Counted from the first letter of the stretch, positions 33,179 through 45,790 are shown. The stretch: DNA of 64,000 bases from Triglochin maritima (GCA_963682175.1 OY821771.1:24882201-24946200); one strand, 5' to 3'. Notes: generated from the letters alone by a model not told the origin. Made by a program: numbers and translations.

Positions 33179-34712
33179 TGGCATCATGTCATGCATATCT
33201 TTGTGTCTTATATCCATTATCTTTCACCCCAAACAATGCTATGTAAGGAGTTTTATGTTTAGTTTTCAGGAATAAGTAGGTTTGAGAATGAGAGACTATA
33301 AATGGACCTAATAGCAAGGAAAATGGCTGAGTTGAGAGACTCGAGGACTAAGATGCAAGGGAGAAGGACCTGAACGTAAGACCGAATGCCCAAAGAGCAA
33401 AACAGAAAACTCCACACCATCATGGGGAGTAGTTTGGCAATTCGATTCGGGTCGGAGCTCCAACAAGCAAAGTAGATGCATCCAAGACCAACAAATACAT
33501 CAAGAAAAGCCCAGAATGAAAACCAGATGGATCCAGATCTTGTAGACCGCTAATTGGCAGTCTGTTTGGCTCGAAATCTGCTAAGCTTTGGCGGGCATGT
33601 GTATTAGAGTGTGTTTATCCTATTTCTGGTATTTGTTTAGTCTCATACTGGGGGATTGCCCCGGATTACCTTTTTCTATGGCTATAAAAGAACTCCTCCT
33701 CCTCCATTGTATAGTACCCATTGCTTGGTGGCATTCTCTCTACTTGGAGTAAGCCTTGAAGCAAAACTCAAGGTGGAGAAGAATGCTACCTTCAATGTGA
33801 GTCATTTTATAAAATAATTGTTCTAGTTTCTTTTAATCTTGTCTTTTAATTTTTGCATGCTTGGTTAGTTTTACTTTCCTTTCCTTTTAAGATTCTTTAA
33901 TATTTCTTGCTTTCTTAGGTTAATTTCATTTCAGTATAGTGTTTCATTTTGTTAATGTAGTTAGTGTAATGAGTAGTGAGTAGATCCATCCCCATTTGGG
34001 GGGTGGAGAAATATGTGATGTGATCATGTAGTGTATTAGGTGTGTGTTATGTTAATCCCTTGAGCCTTATATGATTTCCATAACCAGCTAATGGGATTTC
34101 ACTCTTATCATTGATATGGTAATGCTCTTCAATGAAGCTTAGCTTATGCTTAGGTTAGTTGACCTATTTTATGGGGAATGATAAGGTGAGGATATGGATG
34201 GAATTAATATTGGAAACACAATTCGTAGTGTATGTACTCTTGTTGCCTTTACCTTGGTTAATGTCTTGCATGTTTTAATGATATTGGGTTATCTTATTTC
34301 ATGTGGAGGCATAATAGGGTCTAGTGTTTATACATGAGTTCATTTAGCTTCATTCCAATTATTGTCTTGTATGTTTTAATGATATGATCTTATCTTATTT
34401 CATGTGGAGGAAAAGTTGGATATAGTTTTTTGATTTCATGCACTACATATTGTGAGGAGCATAATTGAGCACACACACACACACTTTTTATACTCACATT
34501 ATTTCTCTCTCTTTATGGGGTTTAGTTTTATTGCTTTTCTTTTTCCTTTTTGCATTTTAGTGTAGTTTAGTGTAACCAACCTTTCTCCACTTTATTTCCC
34601 ACTCGCCTTCGCACAAACCAAAAGTCGACACACCTCCCTGTGGATCGACCCATATTTGCCAGCGCTTCAACGCGGCCTTGCACTTGCGGTTTAATATAAA
34701 ACAAATCAATCA
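33179..34712 (+). repeat. LTR B1 (Ty3-gypsy, tRNA-Asp-primed family)
   Basis: 1.53 kb, TGGCATCATGTC ... AAATCAATCA. It has a TATA-like CTATAAAAGAAC at about 33682-33692, and is followed by the primer-binding site. Same family as B2 and B3; C1 and the fragment at 46.2 kb are diverged members. Confidence 0.85.
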
Positions 34713-34716
34713 AGTT

Positions 34717-34736
34717 TTTGGCGTCGTTGCCGGGGA
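34717..34736 (+). promoter_or_regulatory. Primer-binding site, tRNA-Asp type
   Basis: TTTTGGCGTCGTTGCCGGGG lies four bases after the LTR. TGGCGCCGTTGCCGGGGA is the usual tRNA-Asp-complementary site of Athila/Tat-type Ty3-gypsy elements; here one base differs. Confidence 0.85.
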
Positions 34737-35956
34737 GGTGTTCTGTCCAGACTTTGGTTTGGACGATTCGAGTGGTTTTAATTTTTTGTTTTTAGTTTTT
34801 GTTGGTTTCAGGGATCCTAGAGCTCACGGGGAGGCCTCCGGCAAAGTTTGAGGAACAGAAGCTCCCAACTGACCGCCAACTGGCGGCCTTGTGAGTTGTT
34901 TTTCCTCTCAGTTTTGTTCTGGTAGTTTGTTCTTTCATGATAGTTATCTGGGAGCACTATGTTGCATGCTATGACTTCTAGTTTGCTCCCAGATCATTAA
35001 GCCAATCCTCATTAATCAACTTGGCCTTAAAATCCAAAGCAAAAGACTAGACATTCTTACTTGTTTAGGTCACACATCATGTACTTGACTTAGGCACGTA
35101 GTTGTCTTTTATTTTAGCTTTATTTTCAGTTGTTGAGCACTGGCGTGAGGTATTCATTTCCTACACACATTCATGCATCTTGTATGACCATGCATTAGTT
35201 AGTAGGAATTGCATCAGGACAAGTGTGAGTTGAGCGTTTGATTGGAGCGTTGATTGCTAGATTTAGGATCAAAACGCTACTAAGGAGGGGCTGTCCCATA
35301 CAAGATAAGGTGGGGGATTTCATCACCCTTTCCTTGGCCCTAAAAATCACTCTTAATAATGCCTTAACTAAAAGCAAGTAGACATTGGCCCTAGGATTTC
35401 GGACGCACTAGGAGAGTAATCTAGTTGAGACCGTCATGGCCTGATCGGCGTTGTCCACCTTCTCGATAATAGGAGGTACGGGATCTTCGGATCTGGTATC
35501 ACTTGTTCGGCATTGTGGTCTTCGTTGTAGGGAGGTAAGGCGTGTGAAGACTAGTGACCTCGAAGTTAGGCGCCGTCTATCCTAAGGACCCATTGCCTTA
35601 CATTGTTTGAGTCGTGCTTGCTAGTTAGGCTTCTACCTGATCCCATTACCCACGCTAGCTCTAGGATTCTTCCATTATCCTCTGAGTCATATTCTTCTCA
35701 CCTTCTTCTACATTATAGTCTCCTCCCCTTTAACACTCTCTGTTAGCGTTTTAGGGTCGAGTCGAGCACTTTTTGCGAGCTTAGCCTCATTGTGGTTAGA
35801 GTGGTCGACTCGAGAGTTTTTGTTGAGATGGATGGTTACATGTGTGACCATCCATATCATTGTAGGGACCAAGACAATTCTCCCTGATACTCCCGACCCA
35901 TGCATCCTGGGGTGCCTCAGACAAACACCCCTTATGGTTAGGATAATCTTAATTGT
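34737..35956 (+). other. Leader of gypsy element B
   Basis: Non-coding 5' leader. The part 35160-35400 (CATGCATTAGTTAGTA, GGGGATTTCATCACCCTTTCC, AAGTAGACATTG) recurs in reverse at 63830-64000, linking this element to the minus-strand gypsy remnant at the end of the window. Confidence 0.65.
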
Positions 35957-37089
35957 GTGACTGAGCATTCTTCATATTGGGGTAATATGAGGGAGGCACC
36001 GACTACTAGACCACCATCTAGTTACGTCGGGTCATATGTTGGTCATCAAAATAAGTCATTACAAGAACCTTTGACCTCTTTCATGCATGTGTTAGATGAC
36101 ATGAGTGCACCGGTGGCTCAAGTAGCCGTACCGTGTGACTGTTGTGGGTTGAGTGGTCATGTTATCGGGGAATGCCCATATGTTTCCCCTGAGCCTGAGT
36201 ATAAGCACACATTTTCCCAAAATGCTCATTATGACCATACGCATCCGCGTACAACCCGAGAGGGATGGATTCGTGGGGAGACAATTCTTATTCAAATTCT
36301 TATTCATCATTTCCACCCCAGTATCCTCCTCCCAAATACCCAGAAGTATACCAACACCCCACTCCAAATCATTGGACTTATTCTCAGCCCATCAACACCC
36401 AACCCCAAAATTTCTCAAATTCTAACTTGGACGTCATAGTTGACCGCATACCTGATTCCTTGAAACAAACTTTCATTACGTTCATGGAAACCATTCAACA
36501 GTCCTTACAAAATATGACACTACAAGTGAGTCAAATGACGCAACAATTACGTGAACGTGAGGAGAGTAACTTTTCTTGTGAACATGAGGATTCATCTTTT
36601 GATATCGAACCACCCCCACATCCACAAATTCAAAGCACAATATTTCAAAGTCAAAATTCTAGTCAGTCTGAGGGACTTGGGGTTTCAATTCACGATCACT
36701 TGGTGGAGGATTCGATTCCAATTGAGAAAAACATGGACCAATGTCATTATGAGTCGGCACAGGATTGTGCCTTATCTTTTTGTCCTGTGGCCCTTGAGCC
36801 ACATGATCTTTATGTTGTGCCTCTTAAGGACTCACCTCTGGTGGAGCAAGAGCTCCCTAGTGCCCTGAATTTCAAACAACCTGATGAGAGTTTGCCTCTA
36901 ACTATTGTTCCTGATTATCTTGGAAATGATGGAACATCAAACAACTACATTGCTAATGAGGGTGTTAGGAGTTTCTTGGAGGATACCTTGGGTAAGAGAC
37001 CAACTTCCTGTTCATTTGGTGAGCCGGACAAGGATAATGAGGTTCTTGATCTTGTTCCGACACACCAACATATTGGTTGGAGAGTTTAG
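35957..37089 (+). pseudogene. Gypsy B gag-like remnant with zinc knuckle
   Basis: A frame starting at 35957 has a CxxCx4Hx4C knuckle, CDCCGLSGHVIGEC (36138 on). It shifts at about 36270 into the frame 36265-37089, which contains an amphipathic segment (SLKQTFITFMETIQQSLQNM) and an acidic Ser/Pro-rich tail. The stop at 37087 is not followed by protease or RT. The product is not a full gag-pol; the element is non-autonomous. Function beyond gag-like is unknown. Confidence 0.6.
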
Positions 37090-38902
37090 ATTGACGATCC
37101 TGATTTTAATTCTGCAACGGGGGGAACTCTTCTTCCGTTGCGCAATTGTTCCCAAACTCTTGAGAGGTTCAAGCTCTTTCAGTTTGATCATTTGAAGGAG
37201 ATGCCTTTGCGTCCAATTCATGAACCTCTCCTTTCATCTTGTGCTCTTTGTGAGGAGGGCCCACACTTGAGTATTCTGGCCCCGCGTGGTGTCATGTTCC
37301 CTTTCCAAGTGCATTGACCCACTTTTGAGGTTCTCATTTGATGTCTTTTGACAAATGAAGATGGGAACTTATGTTTGTACATAGTTATATTTTAAAAAAA
37401 AACTCCATGAGCGAGCATTGATTGTTGTGGGCCCCAACACTTGTGTATTTGGGCCCCAGTTCTTTCACGTATTTGTATCCCTTCTTTAGCATCTCACAGG
37501 TTTTGAGGGAATTCGGGTTTTTGTCCATCAACATAACCTTAAACTTCTTTTTGCGCTTCATATTGGTGAGATCTTTCCTTTTTCAAGCATAAATCCATGT
37601 AGTAGTTTGCTCACATTCATTGAGGACAATGCATGAAGTAGGCGTGGGGGGTGTTTTACGTGTGTACATAGCCGAGTCTTTTTCCTTTGATTTGATTTTA
37701 TTTTGTGTGCATTGTTAGGGTCATGTTAGTGTGCTGCATTTAGTATCGATATATCTGCTTCCCATGATCCTTGGGTGACTTGTCTTCTTTTGCTTGCCTA
37801 GTGCTTCAAAATTTTCACATTTCTTTCAAAATCTTCATGTGTTTGCGAAAGAAAATGTTTTGTGAGTTTTGCGTGTGTTTAGCATGTGCAAAACCATTGA
37901 GAGGCAAAGTAAAAAGAAAACTCCCAAAATTGCCTTGAACTTGATGCATTACGATATCTAGTACAGTGGCTTTAGGATTATCTAGTCATTAGGATGCACC
38001 CCAGTTTTCCCTCGGGGGTGAGTAATCATAGGGTTTCAGTGCTTACACATTTAAAGAAGTCCACCCTGAACCTAGTGAGTCAATAATTCGTGTCTGTTAA
38101 TTTAAGGGAGTTTGTTGTAGTCCAGGACCCTTGAAATCTTATTGTGAGACATTAAGTGTAGGGGTTTGGGTCATGTGTACATAAGAAATAAGTGAGTAAG
38201 TGTTCTCTCTTCTCGCACGGCTCCTATCACTCGGGAACGTAGGTCTGAGGGGACTTTGTACCTGGTGCTTTCGAGTCATCTGACTTGGGACGCGCCGACC
38301 AAACTCTCGTTACAGGGTGGTAGGGATTGCCCTATGTGGAGATTTGAGGAAAGGTGTACGTGATAGTGTAAGTCCTCATGGGCAATGATGCACGAAACCT
38401 GACCCTGGGAGAATGAAACTCCAACTAATAAAAAGAAAAGAAGAAAAAAATGGGAAAAAAAGAAAAAAATGGTAATACAAATAAGAACCTTAATGACTTT
38501 ACACTTTGTAGCACTTGAGGATGTTGAGGTTGTCCATGTCTTTTACTTAATTCCTTATTTAACTTGCATGAATAGTTCATTAGGCTAGGTGTGTGGACTG
38601 ATTACCTTTATAGAGTCGGCCCGTAGGATTACCGCGTCCAATGATCGACAAAATATGTCCAATGAGTCGAGTGTCTAGATTGACTAATGCATCTTGTTCG
38701 GATTTTGTGGGTATATCCACTGAAAACCCTCAGGAGACAACACTCCTCCTTGGCGACAAGGAGGTTTAACGGCTTGTTGCACGTGCTAAGTGCAACCGTG
38801 ATTCCTACGAAAGTGAGTTAAGATTTCCCTGTTTTTTTCGTATGCTTTTCCTTTCTTTTATTTTCCTCTTTCTTTGTTTTACTCGAGACTAGCAAAAGTT
38901 AG
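37090..38902 (+). other. Gypsy B 3' internal non-coding region
   Basis: No coding domain is recognised. The distal part (37500-38902) recurs almost collinearly at 39538-40940. Both end with the conserved segment GGGTATATCC ... GACTAGCAAAAGTTAGG before the LTR. Confidence 0.7.
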
Positions 38903-38919
38903 GTGTGGGGGTATTTGAT
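38903..38919 (+). promoter_or_regulatory. Polypurine tract before LTR B2
   Basis: TGTGGGGGTATTTGAT immediately precedes the LTR. The same tract precedes B3 (about 40940-40955) and the fragment at 33000-33014. Confidence 0.75.
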
Positions 38920-39537
38920 TGGCATCATTTCATGCATATCTTTGTGTCTTATATCCCTTATCTTTCACCCCAAACAATGCTATGTAATGAGTTTTATGTT
39001 TAGTTTTCAGGAATAAGTAGGTTTGAGAAGGAGAGACTATAAATGGACCTAATAGCAAGGAAAAGACTGAGTTGAGAAACTCGAGGACTAAGATGCAAGG
39101 GAGAAGGACCTGAACATAAGACCGAATGACCAAGGAGCAAAACAGAAAACTGCACACCTTCATGGGGAGTATTTTGGCAATTCGATTCGGGTCGGAGCTC
39201 CAACAAGCAATGTAGATGCATCCAAGACCACCAAATACATCAAGAAAAGCCCAGAATAAAAACCATATGGATCCGGATCCTGTAGACCGCAAATTGGCGG
39301 TCTGTTTGGCTCCGAATCCGCTAAGCTTTGGCGGGCATGTGTATTAGAGTGTGTTTATCCTATTTCTGGTATTTGTTTAGTCCCATACCGGGGGATTGCC
39401 CCGGATTACCTTTTTCTATAGCTATAAAAGAACTCCTCCTCCCCCTCCATTGTATACTACCCTTTGCTTGGTGATATTCTCTCTACTGTGAGTAAGCCTT
39501 GAAGCAAAACTCAAGGTGGAGAAGAATGCTACTAAAT
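38920..39537 (+). repeat. LTR B2, truncated
   Basis: Starts TGGCATCATTTCATGC and matches B1 for about 618 bp, through the TATA region and AAGGTGGAGAAGAATGCTAC. It then jumps at about 39537 into internal sequence equivalent to 37500. The rest of the LTR, the primer-binding site, leader and gag are missing. Confidence 0.8.
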
Positions 39538-40955
39538 ATTGTGAGTTTGGGTTTTGAGGGAATTTGGGTTTGTGTCCATCACTATAACCATGAACTTCCT
39601 GTTGCGCTTCATATTGGTGAGATCTTCCCTTTTTCATGCATAAATCCATGTAGTATCTTGCTCACATTCATTGAGGACAATTGAAGTAAGTGTGTGTGGG
39701 GGGTGTTTTACGTGTGTACATAGTTGAGTCTTTTTCCTTTGATTTTGTTTTCTTTAGTGTGTATTGATAGGGTCATGTTAGTGTGCATCATTTAATATCG
39801 ATATATCTTCTTGCCATGATCCGTGGGTGACTTGTCTTCTTTTGCTTACCTAGTGCTTTAAAATTTTCATATTTCTTTCAAAATCATCATGTGTTTGCGA
39901 AAGAAAATATTTTGTGGGTTTTGCGTGTGTTTGGCATGTGCCAAACCGTTGAGAAGCAAAGTGAAAAGAAAGATCCCAAAATTGTCTTCAACTTGATTCA
40001 TTTGGATATCTAGTACAGTGGCTTTAGGACTTATCTAGTCATTAGGATGCACCCTAGTTTTCCCTCGGGGGCGAGTAATCATAGGGTTTCAGTACTCAAA
40101 TATTTAAAGAAGTCCACCTTGAACCTAGTGAGTCAATAATTCATGTCTGTTAATATAAGGAAGTTTGTTGTAGTCAAGGACCCTTTAAATCTTGTTGTGA
40201 GACATTAAATGTAGGGGTTTTGGTTCATGTGTAGATAGGAAATAAGTTAGTAGGTGTTCTCTCTTCTCGCACAACTCCTATCACAAGGGAAATTAGGTCT
40301 GGGGGGACTTTGTACCTGGTTTTTTTTAGTCATCTGACTTGGGTGCGCCGACTGAACTCCCGTTATACAGGTGGTAGGGATTGCCCTATGTAGAGATGTG
40401 GGGAAATGTGTACGTGATAGTGTAACTCCTCATAGGCAATGATTAACGAAACCTGACCCTGGGAGAATGAAGCTCCAACTAATAAAAAGAAAAGAAAAAA
40501 ATGGTAATGCAAATAAGAACCTTAACGGACTTTACACTTTGTATCACTTGAGGTTGTCGAAGTTGTCCATGTCTTTCACTTAATTCCTTAGTTAACTTGC
40601 ACAAATGGTTCATTAGGTTAGGTGTGTGGACTGAATACATCCATAGAGTCGGCCCGTAGGAATACCACGTCCAATGATCGATAAATATGAGTCCATCGAA
40701 TCTAGTTTCTAGATTGAACAATCATCTATGATCGGATTTTGTGGGTATATCCGCTGAAAGCCCTCAGGAGACAACACTCCTCCTCCTTGGCGACAAGGAG
40801 GTTTAACGGCTAGTTGCACGTGCTAAGTGCAACCGTGATTCCTACGAAAGTGAGATAGGTTTTCCCTATTTTTCGTATGCTTTTTCCTTTCTATCATTTT
40901 TCCCTTACTTTGTTTTGCTTGGGACTAGCAAAAGTTAGGTGTGGGGGTATTTGAT
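39538..40955 (+). repeat. Second copy of the B 3' internal region
   Basis: Collinear with 37500-38919, including CCGTAGG.ATACCACGTCCAATGATCGA and the polypurine tract. Together with B2 and B3 this shows two elements in tandem sharing an LTR. Confidence 0.8.
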
Positions 40956-42519
40956 TTACATGATTTCATTCATATCTTCGTGTCTTATATCCATTATCTT
41001 TCACCTAAACAATGCTATGTAACGAGTTTAATGTTCAGTTTTCAGGAATAAGTAGGTTTGAGAAAGAGAGACTATAAATGGACCTAATAGCAGGGAAAAT
41101 GACTGAGTTGAGAGACTCGAGGACTAAGATGCAAGATCGAAGGACATGAATGTAAGATCGAAGGACCATTGAGCAAACAAGAATACTCCACACCACCATG
41201 GGGAGTATTTGGCAATTCTATTCGAGTCGGAGCTCCAACAAGCGAAGTAGATGCATCAAAGACCAATAACGACATCCAGAAAATCCCACACGAAACAACG
41301 GCCAGATCCAAACAATATAGACCGCCAATTGGTGGTCCAAGTCCGGTGATTTGCGATCTGTTTTGATCCGGATCCGCTATGATTTCGTAGGGTCGCATAT
41401 TAGTGAGTATTTAGTCTATTTCTGGTATTTGTTTAGTCCCATACCGGGGGATTGACTCAGATTACCTTTTTCTATGGCTTTAAATAGAACTCTCCCTCCT
41501 CTCTTGTACCCCGTTTCTCTCTTGGTGGCCATCCTCTCTACTAGGAGTAAAAACCTTGAAGCAAAAACCCCTGGTGGAGAGAGCCTACTTGTAATTGACT
41601 GAGTAATAATAGATGTTTTTCTTTAGTTATGTTGTTTCTTTCTTAGTTTAATTTCCTTTCATATGCTTGCATGCTTCTTTAGTTTTTTGTCCTTTTAGCT
41701 TCTTTAATATTTCTTGCTTGCTTAGGCTAATTTCATTTCAGTAGAATGTTTCATTTTAATGTATGTTGTAGTGTAATGATTGGTGAGTAGTTCCATCCCT
41801 ATTTGGGGGGTGGAGAAATTTGTGATATGATTTTGTGATGTAGTAGGTGTGTGTTATCTTAATCCCTTGAGTCTTATATGATTTCCATAACCATATAATG
41901 GGATTTCACTCTTGTCTTTGATATAATAATGCTCTTCAATGAAGATTAGCTTATGCTTAGATTAGTGGACCTCTTTTATGGGAAATGATAAGGTGAGGAT
42001 ATGGATGGAATTAATGAAGGAAACATGACTTGTAGTTGCATGTGCTCTTGTTGCCTTTTCCTTGGTTAATGCCTTGTATGTTTTAATGATAATGTGCTAT
42101 CTTATTTCATGTGAGACATAGTGGGGTTTGGTCTTTATACATGAGTTCATTTAGCTTCATTCCAATTGTTATCTTGTATGTTTTAATGATATTGGGTTAT
42201 CTTATTTCATGTGGAGGCAAAGTTGGATTTAGTTTTATGATTTTCATGCACTACATGTTGTGATGAGCATAATTGAACACACACACACATATCTTTGTAT
42301 TCACACTCTTTCTCTACCCCCTATGGGGTTTAGTTTTATTTCTTATCTTCCATTTCTTTTTTGCATTGCAGTGTAGTTTGACCATAACTCCTTTCTCTTC
42401 TTTCTTTCCCATTCGCCTTCGAACAAACTAAAGTCGACATACCTCCCTATGGATCGACCCGTATTTGCCACGGCTTCAACGCGGCCGTGCACTTGCGGTT
42501 AATTAAAACATATCAATCA
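40956..42519 (+). repeat. LTR B3
   Basis: 1.56 kb, starting after the TTGA of the purine tract and ending TATCAATCA. TATA-like CTTTAAATAGAAC near 41478. It is complete but diverged from B1. Followed by CACTA-like coding sequence. Confidence 0.8.
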
Positions 42520-42524
42520 AGTAT

Positions 42525-42990
42525 GAATGTATATTTTATCAAAAATTCTACAGCTTTTGAATTCAGCCCATGTCATCTGAGTAATAAAATTGTAAATTTT
42601 CCGTGGATCTGAATCTTGATACTGTCGAAAAATGAAATTGGACATCAACTTTGTTTTCAAATCCTTCCATCGAGTACCCACATACGACATCCACTTCTTT
42701 TTCTACTCTTTAGTTGATTGGACAATATTTTTTTCCTGCAACACAAAATAAGGAAAAGTAGTATTGATTAGATAACAACCTCCGAAGAAAGGAATTAAAT
42801 TAAAAGAAAATTTGGATAATAATGAACTAGCGATTGCATTTTTCCCAATATGCTCTTTCAATGATTCATCCACCTGGAAATACAAATACAGATTTTGCTT
42901 CTCGCCAGAGTACCCGTATAACTTTTCCAATAATCTTAGGTTTCTCCGGTAGGCTCCAAGTAAGAATCTAACTCCACGGGCAATGGACAT
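42525..42990 (-). pseudogene. CACTA-associated protein fragment
   Basis: The minus strand between about 42700 and 42530 reads KKWMSYVGTRWKDLKTKL and then FITQMTWAEFKSCRIFDKI, similar in order to the W..FK..L ... W..F...R region of plant En/Spm-associated proteins. Upstream, 42990-42703 is an open frame (Arg/Leu-rich start, VDESLKEHIGKN) that may be a preceding exon. Its downstream partner is probably 30612-31014. Confidence 0.45.
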
Positions 42991-43339
42991 TGTTGAATAT
43001 TTTCTAAAATTCCAACAAAACAGTAGCTCTACAGGTTGGAGACTCTATCATGTCATTGTTACTTGTATTGTCGACATTTTTCTTACTGTTTGCATTTGGT
43101 TGGTTGGTCTGCTTGTTGGAAGTCATTTACCTGGTCACGAATGGTTGGGACAGGTCGGAGGGGATTAGGGTGATTGATGCCTGCTCGGGAGAAATCGGGT
43201 TGGTGTGCGTGACTGGGGATGCTCGAGGAAAAACATGGAATTGGGAGTCACATTTAGGATGATTCCAACTTCCAACTTGGGAGAAAAGTCTTGGCGCGTA
43301 AATTAAAATTACTGACGGTGAAAAGTTAAAACTGAAAAG
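42991..43339. other. Unassigned stretch
   Basis: No gene or element end recognised. It may be the distal part of the older CACTA element. Confidence 0.35.
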
Positions 43340-43620
43340 TGAAAACGACTTACAAACACTGTACTTTTAAACCCACAAATTTGTCTTTTAAACTCTAAGT
43401 TTGTCCTTTACAAATTGAGTGTGCCCTTTAAAACACAAAAGTGTCCTCAAATAACAAGCCCCTATTTTTAAAGGTCAGATGAGTCCTTTAAAATTGAATG
43501 TGTCCTTCTAAAAAAAAGTTTCTCCTAACAAGACAACTTATGTCCTTTAAAGGATACATGTGTCCTTTAAAGCCCCTATTTTTTAAACCCCAAGTCCTTT
43601 AATATTGAGTGTCCTTCAAA
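43340..43620. repeat. GTCCTT-NN-AAGGAC palindrome cluster 1
   Basis: About twelve GTCCTTTAAA/TTTAAAGGAC half or full sites in 280 bp; one near-complete site is at about 43548-43560. Half-sites are evenly spaced at roughly 20-30 bp. Confidence 0.75.
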
Positions 43621-43736
43621 GCACAACCTCACCATAATTTTTCTGCTACGTTCTCCACGATTGACTCTTCACTTATTTGTGCTATCTTTCTTTTTTCTCA
43701 TTCTTCTTCTTCTTCTGATCCAATTTGCTCTTCTTG

Positions 43737-45170
43737 TACTAGTGCAGTATAGTGAATGTTCCTCGCCAAATACACGTCGGATATCAGTAAATGCGACGTC
43801 AATAGGTATAGACATCACATTTACTGATATCTGACGTCTATACGGCTATCTAGACGTCGGTTGTTGTAATATCCATTTTAACGGATGCATATTGGGTGAC
43901 CTTTATTATCCAGCGTATAGACGTTGCGTGGGTAAGATAGCCTACGTCTATTCCCCAATAGACATCGTGTGTGCTATATAGCCAACATCTATTGGTCTCA
44001 TATTTACGAAAACAATTTCATTTTATCTTTTTATCGTGACAAAACACACACCTTGACCAAACCCTAGCACCCTCCGCGAGCAATCTCCGACCAAACCCTA
44101 GACCTCCCCAGGCACTGCAACCACCTCCACGACCTCGATCACCCTCCTCCAAGGCCACCATTCTCCTCCACCACTGCAGCTACCTCTGTAACCTCGACAA
44201 GCACGACCATGCCGCCATCACGATCTCGGGGTACATGCTCATCCCTTCAATTCTCCACCGTGTGATGCTCGTTTTTTCTCTAAATGTATGCTATAAATCA
44301 AGTATGGTTGTTCGATCTCAGGGTAAAAAAGCAAGTTTTCTTCATGTATGCTAAGTAATAATGTTTGTTCAATTCTCCACCCTGTGATGTATAAATGTTT
44401 ATTTTCATGTATGCCTTCATTCTAAGAATGAATATTCATGGATCAGAATCTCTGCTTTCTTCATAAGCTAAAAATCACCTTATACATATATCAATTCTCT
44501 TATTTGCAATTTGAGTGATACATTTTCTTACTTATGGAGGTCATATATGTTGGGATACACTTGTACTAACCTTGGCTCTTCCCAGCTTAATTCTGAAGTA
44601 GCTAGTGGATGTGATCAAATTTGATTGTGATTGATTAATATGATCAAATTTCTTTGTGATTGATTATTGTGTATGACTGTGGATGAATGTGTTTATTGTG
44701 CATGATGAATCTGTTTGTTGATTGACAACAATTTGTTTATGATTGTGGATGAATGTGTTTGTTGTGCAGGATGAATGTGTTTGTTGATTGTACGATGATG
44801 TTGTATTCAACATTTATTTTTTTAAATTAGGGAAGGTTATAAATGTCGGTTATTAGATTAATCCGATGTGTATTATTCTTTATAGACATAATTTATTTGG
44901 TTAGTGTGATGCCTAGTCTTTTTTAAAGGATATAGATGTCGGTTGTAAGGGATAAGATGTCGGTTGTAAGGGATAACCAACGCGTATACCCCAAGAATTG
45001 ATGTCGGTTGAGAGGTATAACCGATGCGTATACTCCTAGAATAGACGTCGGCTGTAAGGTATAACCAATGCGTATACCCCTAGAATAGATGTCAGCCTTT
45101 AGTGACCTGCGTCTAGACGTCATATATGGAACGCGAATAACCGACGTATATTTCCTTTTCTACTCTAGTG
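43737..45170. mobile_element. Non-autonomous CACTA transposon
   Basis: The right end ACTCTAGTG reads CACTAGAGTAGAAAAGG on the minus strand, a CACTA terminus. The left end TACTAGTGCAG is the same terminus with the first C changed to T. The 3-bp target duplication TTG is at 43734-43736 and 45171-45173, and the outside sequence joins smoothly. Both subterminal regions are rich in GACGTCGG and ATGTCGGTTGTAAGG-type units (43780-43870 and 44935-45150). The centre (44050-44240) has ACCCTAG- and CCTCCAC-rich sequence resembling a plant 5' UTR. There is no transposase. Confidence 0.85.
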
Positions 45171-45173
45171 TTG

Positions 45174-45790
45174 AGACTGCTCTGTCGTCTTCTCTCTTCC
45201 CTTTCCTTCTTTTCTTCTATGTTTACTTTTTCTAGGGGATCTCTTATTTTCCTTACATGTCTGGTCCCCCAATCCATGTTGCCAATTTTTCCTTTTCCTT
45301 TTCCTTTTTCTTCTCCTTATTCTTATTTTTTTCTTCTTTTTTCTCATCTACTTCTTTCTCCTCCTCCTCCTCTTCTTTCTTGTTCTCCTCTCCCTCTTTC
45401 TTCTTCTCCCCTTCTTTCCTCTTTTCCTCTTTTCCTCTCTCCCTTATTCTTCCTCTCTTCTTATCCTCTTTTTTACTTTTACCCTCACCCTCTTTCTTCT
45501 TTTCCTCTTCTTTCCTCTCCTCCTTCTTTTTTCTTTTCTCCATCTCCTCTCCCTTCTTGTTTCTTTGTTCTCTTCATCCATTCTCTTCCACTCCTCCTCT
45601 GTTTTGTCTTCTCTAGCCTTCTCCTATTCCTTTCTCTTCTTCTCCTCATTTGCTTCTTTTATTGCCTTCTTCTCTTCCTTTCTCTGCCTTTCCTCCTCTG
45701 ATTCTTTTCTTTTCTTGCCTTCTCCTTTTCCTCCTCTTCCAATTTTTTTTCTTCCTCTTCCTCCCTCATCTTCTTCTTCTTGTTCTTCCC
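45174..45790. repeat. Long polypyrimidine tract
   Basis: Over 600 bp of almost only C and T on the plus strand. Any frame gives low-complexity protein (Lys/Glu-rich on minus, Ser/Phe/Leu-rich on plus), so the long open frames are not evidence of genes. The similar tract at 56580-56770 lies inside a real gag gene. Confidence 0.9.

Noticed and set aside
45168..45701. 177-codon plus-strand frame rich in Ser, Phe and Leu
   Set aside because: It is a translation of the polypyrimidine tract; no domain, and every frame of such a tract is open.
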